Assembly (NCBI GenBank): GCA_021806055.1 | Contig: JAJZYE010000075.1 | Coordinates: forward strand, 1-5,671 | From: Actinomycetes bacterium | GTDB taxonomy: Bacteria > Actinomycetota > Acidimicrobiia > Acidimicrobiales > RAAP-2 | Reading direction: 5' to 3' | DNA length: 5,671 bases | Shown here: positions 1 through 4,514 of the stretch, piece by piece | Numbering within the stretch: the first letter of the stretch is position 1 | How the letters are laid out: each line of letters opens with the position of its first letter | Translations under genes and position numbers: made by a program | The notes under the pieces: model-generated | What the model saw: the letters and a program-made list of their open reading frames with translations, nothing else | The model's database searches: none | Told to the model about the DNA's origin: nothing

Positions 1-379
1 AGCCCCAACTCGTCGCGGCCAGCAGGCCCGCCGCCATCCAGCACGCGATCGCCGCGCCGGCGCCACCGACCACCGCTCCCGCCACGCGGTCCACGAGACC
101 CACGTGCAACTCGTGTAGCGCGCGACTGAGCACGGAGCCGAGGGCGCGGCCCAGCGCGGATCCGGCCACCGCCGCCACCAGCACGATGCCCAGGGCCACC
201 AGCGGTCGCCAGCCAGAACTGGTCACGCTCGTCGAGAGCGCCGGCGCCGCACGCCCGCCCACGTAGAAGCCGGCGACGAAGCCCGCGAACGCGCCGACCT
301 GTCGCAGCGCGCCGTGGGCGTAGCCGCGCCACGCGCCCAGCGCCACCAGCACCACCACCACGAGGTCGACCCAGCTCAT
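1..379 (-). CDS. CvpA-family membrane protein, probably the N-terminal part of a MarP-like periplasmic serine protease (partial)
   Basis: The gene reads leftward from ATG at 379-377 and leaves the window after 126 codons without a stop. The protein starts MSWVDLVVVVLVALGAWRGY, the usual CvpA opening (short start, W-x-D-hydrophobic run, then a G-x-x-R/G turn). Four hydrophobic segments are visible at about residues 5-18, 28-42, 58-78 and 98-120. Between the third and fourth lies a more polar stretch (about 79-97) ending in LVDRVAG, which resembles the loop of actinobacterial MarP. In that family, a four-helix CvpA domain anchors a trypsin-like protease outside the membrane and helps the cell withstand acid and oxidative stress. 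The protease part would lie outside this window, so the MarP assignment is an inference; a plain CvpA protein is the alternative. The start is supported by a TAGTGT box exactly six bases before the ATG and by the absence of a Shine-Dalgarno sequence, which suggests a leaderless mRNA. Confidence 0.72.
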   Translation of the reverse strand, partial: MSWVDLVVVVLVALGAWRGYAHGALRQVGAFAGFVAGFYVGGRAAPALSTSVTSSGWRPLVALGIVLVAAVAGSALGRALGSVLSRALHELHVGLVDRVAGAVVGGAGAAIACWMAAGLLAATSWG

Positions 380-385
380 CGCCCG

Positions 386-391
386 ACACTA
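386..391 (-). promoter_or_regulatory. -10 box of a leaderless promoter for the CvpA/MarP-like gene
   Basis: On the minus strand TAGTGT (TANNNT form) is followed by CGGGCG and then the ATG at 379. Transcription would therefore start at or next to the A of the start codon. I see no convincing -35 element at 16-18 bp. Leaderless starts with this geometry are common in Actinomycetota. Confidence 0.45.
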
Positions 392-407
392 GGCCGAGTG
401 GGCGAGG

Positions 408-435
408 TCGATCACGACACGCCAGTCACTAACAT
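408..435 (+). promoter_or_regulatory. Candidate promoter for the lipoprotein gene
   Basis: TAACAT at 430-435 fits TANNNT. A weak -35-like TCGATC lies at 408-413 with a 16-bp spacer. Transcription would begin near 442, leaving about 31 bases before the chosen ATG at 473 and about 7 before the alternative ATG at 449. The rest of 380-472, between the two divergent genes, shows nothing else I can name. Confidence 0.3.
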
Positions 436-463
436 CATCACTACGTCGATGACGACGCCGCCC

Positions 464-468
464 AAGGA
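464..468 (+). promoter_or_regulatory. Ribosome binding site favouring the ATG at 473
   Basis: AAGGA lies four bases before the ATG at 473. The spacing is short, but it is the only Shine-Dalgarno-like sequence near the possible starts. The in-frame ATG at 449 has none and would need a near-leaderless mRNA. Confidence 0.4.
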
Positions 469-472
469 CCCC

Positions 473-1513
473 ATGAACTCAGTCACCGCACGCACCCGAC
501 GATCCCGAGGGGCCCTCGCTGGCGTCGCCCTCGCCGGCGTCGCCCTCGCCGGATGCGGCGTCGCGCGTGTCGTCGTCCCTCCCGTCACCGGCGTCCCCTC
601 CGAGAGCCTCAGCGTGCCACTGCGCACGGTGGCCTGCGCCACCGACAACGTCTGTGTCGCCGTCGGGGCGACCTCGGCCGCGGTGGCGGTGACCACGGTC
701 GGCGAGTACCGTACCGCCACGGGCGGGTGGCGAGCTCTCGTCGTCCCGACCGCCAACTCACCACTGATCACCACGTCGTCGTGCGCGAGCGACCAGTGCC
801 TCATCGGGGGTTCCCAGCTCACGGGCGACCTGCTGTGGCGCTTCGACGCGAGCACCGCCACGGTCAGTGCCCTGGCCGCCCCACCCCAGGGACAGGGCGT
901 CGTCGCGCTCAGCTGCTTCGCCGCGTCGTCGTGCGCCATGGTGGACTCGTCCAACACCACCGGCCACGCTCGCCTGAGCGTCACCGAGGACGGCGGGGCG
1001 ACCTGGACGAGCCCCGTGGCCCTCGTCTGGGCCTCCCACGACACCATCAGCGCCCTCACCTGCACCAGCGTTGCCCACTGCCTCGCCGTCGGCAACGCCC
1101 CCGGACGCCCGGCTCGGGTGGAGGCCACCACCGACGCCGGAGCGACCTGGAACCCGCTGAGCACCTCGGCGTCGTGGTCGAGCCTCACCTCGCTCACCTG
1201 CCGGGCGCAGTTGTGCGCCGCCATCGCCACGACCGACCAGGGTTCAGCCCTCGTACGCTCGGTCGACGGCGGGGCGACCTGGACGACCACCGTCCTGCCC
1301 GAGACCGCGACGGCCGTGAGTTGCGCGAGCGCACGACGCTGCGTGCTCGCCGGCGCGGCGGCCCGCGGGGGATGGCTCGCCCGCGTGAACGGCCGGCGCG
1401 TGACGAGCGTCGCCCTGCGCTACGTCCCCTCCACGCTCACCGACCTGTCGTGCGGGGCTGGCGTCTGCTCGGCCGTCGGACCATCGACCCTGGTAGCCCT
1501 GGCGCGCAGTTAG
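473..1513 (+). CDS. Predicted lipoprotein with seven cysteine-pair repeats and Asp boxes (beta-propeller, sialidase/BNR-like fold)
   Basis: The product is 346 residues. A basic n-region (TARTRRSR, residues 5-12) leads into an alanine/leucine-rich core that ends in the lipobox LAGC, with C28 as the expected lipidated cysteine. The protein should thus be anchored on the outer face of the membrane. The mature part holds seven cysteine pairs at regular intervals: C55/C61, C104/C109, C148/C154, C197/C203, C243/C248, C284/C290 and C327/C332. They are typically preceded by a hydrophobic strand and followed by a short one such as CVAVG or CLAVG. Three clear Asp boxes (TEDGGATW 171-178, TTDAGATW 219-226, SVDGGATW 263-270) and a decayed one (ATGGW 82-86) alternate with the pairs. 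This pattern suggests a seven-bladed propeller with one small disulfide per blade. I see no sialidase active-site residues (no FRIP-type motif), so I infer a binding or scaffold role, not an enzyme. ATG 473 places the n-region well; ATG 449 would add eight residues. The gene is convergent with the aldehyde dehydrogenase gene. Confidence 0.75.
   Translation: MNSVTARTRRSRGALAGVALAGVALAGCGVARVVVPPVTGVPSESLSVPLRTVACATDNVCVAVGATSAAVAVTTVGEYRTATGGWRALVVPTANSPLITTSSCASDQCLIGGSQLTGDLLWRFDASTATVSALAAPPQGQGVVALSCFAASSCAMVDSSNTTGHARLSVTEDGGATWTSPVALVWASHDTISALTCTSVAHCLAVGNAPGRPARVEATTDAGATWNPLSTSASWSSLTSLTCRAQLCAAIATTDQGSALVRSVDGGATWTTTVLPETATAVSCASARRCVLAGAAARGGWLARVNGRRVTSVALRYVPSTLTDLSCGAGVCSAVGPSTLVALARS
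512..550 (+). repeat. 15-bp tandem repeat inside the signal-peptide coding region
   Basis: The unit GGCGTCGCCCTCGCC occurs twice in perfect succession (521-535 and 536-550), preceded by a partial copy GCCCTCGCT at 512-520. Each unit encodes GVALA in frame, so copy-number change would lengthen or shorten the hydrophobic core of the signal peptide by five residues without breaking the frame. Confidence 0.85.
989..1286 (+). repeat. Dispersed Asp-box DNA repeats inside the lipoprotein gene
   Basis: The segments 989-1010 and 1265-1286 are identical over 22 bases and encode the core DGGATWT of two Asp boxes. A third, diverged copy at 1133-1150 encodes DAGATW. The identity at synonymous positions goes beyond what protein conservation alone needs, though strong GC bias contributes. 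Confidence 0.7.
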
Positions 1514-1533
1514 GGTCGCAGTGCGCTCGCCAG
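1499..1533. terminator. Possible bidirectional hairpin at the convergent gene ends
   Basis: CTGGCG (1499-1504) pairs with CGCCAG (1528-1533), and CGCA (1505-1508) pairs with TGCG (1522-1525), with a two-base bulge CT at 1526-1527 and a 13-base loop. The loop contains both stop codons. There is no T tract on either side, so it does not meet the standard for an intrinsic terminator, and it might be only a GC-rich coincidence. Confidence 0.22.
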
Positions 1534-3258
1534 CAGTGCGGGCAGGCGCCACCACGACGGCGAGGCCTGGAAGGCGACGAGCGCACGCATCACGGACGCG
1601 GCGCGCTGATTAGTGGCGAACCAGGCGGGGTCGGGCCGTGACACGAACGGCCCGCGAACCACCGACTTCTGGGGCCGGGCGAAGAGGAACGCATTGCCGA
1701 CCACACCGCGCCCGGACTGGATGTCGGCGCGATCGTGCCCCGGGTACGCCCCCCAGACGGTGGTCGCGGCGACGAAGCTGAGGGCGTGCCAGACGTTCAC
1801 GCCGATGGACCCGTAGCGCAGGTCGGCGACGGCCCGCTCGATGGCCGGGCCGGTGCGCGGGTCGGCCATCGTGCGCGGGTCGGCCAGGAGGGTCATCGAC
1901 AGTGAGCCCCAGACGACCTCATTGCAGAAGGTGACGGCCCGGTCCACGAAGTCCGCGGGATCCGCGGCGTCCAGGGCCGTCTCACTGGTCAGGGCGCAGA
2001 ACGCCTCGACGTTGAGACACACGTCGTCCACGATCGTCGGGTCCACGTCACGCACGATCGTCCACGCCATGCGCCCTTCGCCGCCGGCGCCGATCTCACG
2101 GGCGTCGGGGTGGGCCGCGAGGAACATCGCCCGTCGCTCGGCGGCACCCGGGTAGTAGGCCCGTCGGGTGGGAATCGCCGCCAGCACCTCCTCCAGCGCC
2201 GCCAGGAACTCCGCGCGCTGACGCCAGCGCGCGTACGTGACGATGACCCGCGGCGTCAGGCAGTTGAAGCCCGCGTTGTTCACGAGCATCGTCGCGACGT
2301 GACGCGCCTGGTACTCGATCTCGCGCCGGGACCATTCACCGGGCACCACCACGACGGGCGAGACGTTACCCAGTTCGCAACTGACGGGCTTGTCGATCAG
2401 GGGCTCGTCGCGCGACTTGCGCGCGGCCCCCGCCTCGCCCGGGCCGAACACGATCGCGTCGTGGGTCTTGTCGGAGCCGGTGACGTGGATCTCGTCGACC
2501 CGTGCGTGCGCCGTGAGGTAGGAGCCGACGCCAGCACCGCCGCGCACGATCGTGAGGAACCCGCCCTCCACCAACGCCGACAGGGCCCGTTCCCAGTAGG
2601 GCACCAGGTAGTCGTTGACGGGGTTGGCCTTCAGCAGCACGACTTTGCCCTCGACGAAGAGCTTGTGCAGCGCGTCGCGCGGCCCCAACGACGCCACGTT
2701 GCCCGCCCCGAGCACCAGTGCCACGCCGACGTCCTCGAAGGGATGACGGTAGAGCGCCGCCTGCGTGGCGCGCACGGTCGCCTCGTCCACCCCCGGCTCC
2801 ATCCACACCTCGGCGCTGATCCCGGCGTAGAGCACCCGATCGAACGTGGTGGCCGGCATCACCCCGATCGACACACGATCCCCCGAGCGGTGGCGCACCG
2901 GACCCGGGTAGCGGGGCCGGCCCCCGGTCGCGAGGTCCACCATGGAGCGGCGCAGAGCCTGGGCCAGCGTCACCAGGGTACCCACCCCGCTGAAGAGCTC
3001 CTCGCCGCCCTCGGGGCTGTCCACCTCGTACCCCTTCGCGGCGCAGGCGGCGGCGTTCCACTCCTCGGCCACGGCCGCCGTGTCGCGCACGACGCGCGCG
3101 AGCAGCGTGGCGCGGGTGCGCGCGCCCACGCGCGCCCACGCGGGCGCGCGCTCGGCCAGCGCGGCCAGCAGCCCGTCCAGGCGATCGCGCTCGGCCGGGC
3201 CGACCTCGTCGGGCCCGCCGGGTCCCGCGACGACCTGCGCGCCTCGCGTCATCGCCAC
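1510..3258 (-). CDS. Aldehyde dehydrogenase family protein, long and divergent form
   Basis: The 582-residue product carries the aldehyde dehydrogenase framework in the right order. K210 in LLKANP matches the cofactor-binding lysine of the KPSE motif. VTGSDKTH (259-266) matches the FTGS nucleotide-binding loop, E295 in CELGNVSP matches the general-base ELGG motif, and C333 in NNAGFNC matches the catalytic cysteine of GQxC. VEAFCALT (417-424) aligns with the E-x-F-G-P segment and GSIGVN (483-488) with the G-x-x-x-x-N strand. The expected reaction is NAD(P)-dependent oxidation of an aldehyde to an acid in the cytoplasm; the substrate is unknown. Because E295 is kept, a hydrolytic enzyme seems likelier than a CoA-acylating one, although VLGAGNVAS (182-190) recalls acyl-CoA reductases such as LuxC. 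The protein is some 80-100 residues longer than the usual ~480-500. GTG 3258 has GGGAGG seven bases upstream; ATG 3252, two codons in, is the alternative. It diverges from the DUF2510 gene. Confidence 0.82.
   Translation of the reverse strand: MAMTRGAQVVAGPGGPDEVGPAERDRLDGLLAALAERAPAWARVGARTRATLLARVVRDTAAVAEEWNAAACAAKGYEVDSPEGGEELFSGVGTLVTLAQALRRSMVDLATGGRPRYPGPVRHRSGDRVSIGVMPATTFDRVLYAGISAEVWMEPGVDEATVRATQAALYRHPFEDVGVALVLGAGNVASLGPRDALHKLFVEGKVVLLKANPVNDYLVPYWERALSALVEGGFLTIVRGGAGVGSYLTAHARVDEIHVTGSDKTHDAIVFGPGEAGAARKSRDEPLIDKPVSCELGNVSPVVVVPGEWSRREIEYQARHVATMLVNNAGFNCLTPRVIVTYARWRQRAEFLAALEEVLAAIPTRRAYYPGAAERRAMFLAAHPDAREIGAGGEGRMAWTIVRDVDPTIVDDVCLNVEAFCALTSETALDAADPADFVDRAVTFCNEVVWGSLSMTLLADPRTMADPRTGPAIERAVADLRYGSIGVNVWHALSFVAATTVWGAYPGHDRADIQSGRGVVGNAFLFARPQKSVVRGPFVSRPDPAWFATNQRAASVMRALVAFQASPSWWRLPALLASALRP
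1853..1886 (-). repeat. 18-bp in-frame tandem duplication in the aldehyde dehydrogenase gene
   Basis: The 16-base block GTGCGCGGGTCGGCCA (plus strand) occurs at 1853-1868 and again at 1871-1886, a period of 18 bases. On the coding strand it gives two successive copies of an ADPRT hexapeptide unit (residues about 459-469, ADPRTMADPRTG). The duplication sits after the conserved GSLSMTLL strand, probably in a surface loop. Confidence 0.8.
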
Positions 3259-3259
3259 C

Positions 3260-3288
3260 TCGACACCTCCCTCGTGTCATGGGAGACT
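3260..3288 (+). promoter_or_regulatory. Promoter of the DUF2510 gene (leaderless type)
   Basis: TCGACA at 3260-3265 is one base from the TTGACA consensus. It is followed after exactly 17 bp by GAGACT at 3283-3288, close to TANNNT. Six more bases lead to the GTG at 3295, so the mRNA would start at the start codon. No Shine-Dalgarno sequence precedes this GTG, which fits a leaderless transcript. Confidence 0.5.
3264..3271 (-). promoter_or_regulatory. Ribosome binding site of the aldehyde dehydrogenase gene
   Basis: On the minus strand GGGAGGTG (3271 to 3264) lies with its GGGAGG core seven bases before GTG 3258. This supports GTG over the ATG at 3252, although a second weaker GAGG at 3261-3258 could serve the latter. 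Confidence 0.6.
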
Positions 3289-3289
3289 A
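3284..3289 (-). promoter_or_regulatory. -10 box for the aldehyde dehydrogenase gene, overlapping the opposite promoter
   Basis: On the minus strand TAGTCT (3289 to 3284) fits TANNNT. Transcription starting about seven bases further on would give a leader of roughly 20 bases that contains the GGGAGG ribosome site. No good -35 element is visible. The box shares five of its six base pairs with the plus-strand -10 box. Confidence 0.35.
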
Positions 3290-3294
3290 GCGCC

Positions 3295-3984
3295 GTGACC
3301 AGCACGGCGCCCGGCGCACCCCCCGGCTGGTACCCGGACCCCGACGGCGAGCGCCAGTGGCGGGTCTGGACGGGCGAGCGCTGGTCGACGCTCACGCGCC
3401 CCTACGGGCCGAGCGTGCCGATCCCCTCACCGGTCGAGGCGCTCACCGTGCTGCGCGCCCTGCACCGCGTGCGGCGCTCGGGCGTCGCCGCGACATTCGC
3501 CGGGTTGGGCCTGCTCGTGAGCAGCCTCGCGTACTGGCCGGGTCGCGCCCACGCGCTGGGCCCCCGCTCGGCGATCATCGGGCTCGACGTCGCCCTCGCG
3601 CTGGTGACCTGGGGGACCGCCGCTAACGCGGTCGCGCTGCGGGCCCTACGCGGACGATGGGGTCTCGTCACCGTCGCACCGGGGCTGAACGCGCTCGCCC
3701 TGCGCGCCACGCTGGCGCTGGAGCGCGATGCCCCGTCGGCCCGACCCCTGGTCGCGATCCAGGCACTGGCGATCGCGCTGTTCGCCGCCCTGGCCCCCCG
3801 CGCACCGTGGCTGGCGATCGTGCCGGTGGCGCTCGCGCTCGACCACCAGCGCGCCGTGGCGCGCGCATTCGAGCAGCGCCGTGCGCTGACGACGGGCGCG
3901 CGGCCCGCCGGCCCTAGGATCGATCGGGTCGAACGCGGGGAGGAATCGTGGCGCACGAGGAGTGGGGCCCGCTCGCGGGCCTGA
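3295..3984 (+). CDS. DUF2510 domain membrane protein
   Basis: The 229-residue protein begins with a short linker and the motif PPGWYPDP (residues 9-16), followed by QWRVWTGERW (21-30). Together these define the DUF2510 domain, a small actinobacterial module of unknown function usually found at the N-terminus of membrane proteins. Hydrophobic segments follow at about 64-81, 93-118 and 153-182; the last may be two helices around PRAPW. After residue 183 comes a basic, soluble tail. I read it as an inner-membrane protein with the DUF2510 domain in the cytoplasm; the topology is inferred. GTG 3295 is chosen because the DUF2510 motif sits directly behind it and a promoter ends six bases before it; the open frame continues much further upstream but only as antisense to the aldehyde dehydrogenase. 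The last 37 bases overlap the next gene, so the tail is partly encoded by that gene's promoter, ribosome site and start. Confidence 0.8.
   Translation: MTSTAPGAPPGWYPDPDGERQWRVWTGERWSTLTRPYGPSVPIPSPVEALTVLRALHRVRRSGVAATFAGLGLLVSSLAYWPGRAHALGPRSAIIGLDVALALVTWGTAANAVALRALRGRWGLVTVAPGLNALALRATLALERDAPSARPLVAIQALAIALFAALAPRAPWLAIVPVALALDHQRAVARAFEQRRALTTGARPAGPRIDRVERGEESWRTRSGARSRA
3915..3943 (+). promoter_or_regulatory. Internal -10 box and ribosome binding site for the beta-barrel gene
   Basis: TAGGAT at 3915-3920 fits TANNNT but has no clear -35 element. GGGGAGG at 3937-3943 is a strong Shine-Dalgarno sequence four bases before GTG 3948 and fixes that start. Both lie within the 3' end of the DUF2510 gene. 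The ribosome site is well supported; the promoter is a suggestion. Confidence 0.5.
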
Positions 3985-4514
3985 TCGGGACGTGGGAGTC
4001 GGGCTGGGACGGCGTGGACGTCTCGTACCACAACGACGACGGCAAAATCGACGAGACGGTCTACCGCGAGCGCACCAGTTTCGTCCCCTTCGGCCCGGTC
4101 GAGAACGGTGAGCAGCACCTCTACGGGCTCGACTACCGCACGGCCGCCTGGCGCGACGACGACACGATCCCCTTCCACACCGAGATCGGGTACTGGATCT
4201 GGGACGCGCGCGACCACCAGCTGATGCGCTGCTTCCTCATCCCGCGCGCCAGCGCCCTCATCGCCGGGGCGACGGTCGAGCCCGACGCCACCTCGTTCCA
4301 CCTCCAGGCCGTACTGGGTTCGAATACCTACGGCATCCTCTCCAACCAGTACCTCGACGCCGTGGCCCAGACCACGCGCTACGACGTGTCCGTCACGATC
4401 GGTGACGGCACCTTCTCCTACGACCAGACGACCATCGTCGAGCACCGCGAGTGGCCCACCGCCATCCTTCACACCGACCGCAACACCCTCAAGCGCGTGA
4501 GTGACGACGCGTAA
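3948..4514 (+). CDS. Heme-binding beta-barrel protein (nitrobindin/THAP4-like, formerly DUF1794)
   Basis: The product is 188 residues, a normal length for this family. It opens with WGPLAGLIGTWES (6-18), the characteristic first strand with its G-x-W motif. A central PFHTEIGYWIWD (75-86) matches the family's H-x-E-x-G-Y-W strand, and the end HTDRNTLKRV (175-184) matches the conserved C-terminal histidine segment. In nitrobindins a histidine near the C-terminus binds ferric heme inside a ten-stranded antiparallel barrel, and the heme reacts with nitric oxide or peroxynitrite. H175 is my candidate for that ligand, judged by position only. The textbook motif G-x-W-x-G-x-G-x-G is not complete here (GTWESGWDGV), so heme binding is not certain, and a fatty-acid-binding-protein-like role is possible. 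There is no signal peptide, so it should be cytoplasmic. The gene overlaps its upstream neighbour by 37 bp and its downstream neighbour by 14 bp, which suggests co-transcription with the acyl-CoA dehydrogenase. Confidence 0.72.
   Translation: MAHEEWGPLAGLIGTWESGWDGVDVSYHNDDGKIDETVYRERTSFVPFGPVENGEQHLYGLDYRTAAWRDDDTIPFHTEIGYWIWDARDHQLMRCFLIPRASALIAGATVEPDATSFHLQAVLGSNTYGILSNQYLDAVAQTTRYDVSVTIGDGTFSYDQTTIVEHREWPTAILHTDRNTLKRVSDDA

Noticed and set aside
314..472. Upstream extension of the lipoprotein frame to the GTG at 314.
   Set aside because: It would place a histidine-rich stretch before a good signal peptide and would overlap the divergent CvpA/MarP-like gene; that stretch is antisense of the other gene's valine run.
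412..1290. Minus-strand open frame of 292 codons opposite the lipoprotein gene.
   Set aside because: The plus strand shows a signal peptide, lipobox, regular cysteine pairs and Asp boxes; the opposite frame has no domain or start signal.
553..1641. Plus-strand 362-codon open frame in another frame across the lipoprotein gene.
   Set aside because: Its product is dominated by arginine, histidine and proline, typical of an off-frame reading of GC-rich DNA, and it runs into the antisense of the next gene.
3121..3150. Doubled CGCGCCCACG followed by CGGGCGCGCG, forming a 7-bp stem (3131-3137 with 3142-3148), considered as a regulatory hairpin or terminator.
   Set aside because: It lies inside the aldehyde dehydrogenase gene (residues about 37-46), has no T tract, and is explained by alanine and arginine codons in GC-rich DNA.
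2110..3294. Long plus-strand open frame running into the DUF2510 gene in frame, as if it were a 624-residue fusion protein.
   Set aside because: It lies antisense to the aldehyde dehydrogenase gene, is rich in R, H, G and P without any recognisable domain, and a promoter plus GTG start sit right before the DUF2510 motif. It is a GC-rich shadow.
3402..4472. Minus-strand 356-codon open frame across the DUF2510 and beta-barrel genes.
   Set aside because: Both sense genes have recognisable family motifs and start signals; the antisense frame crosses two genes and has none.
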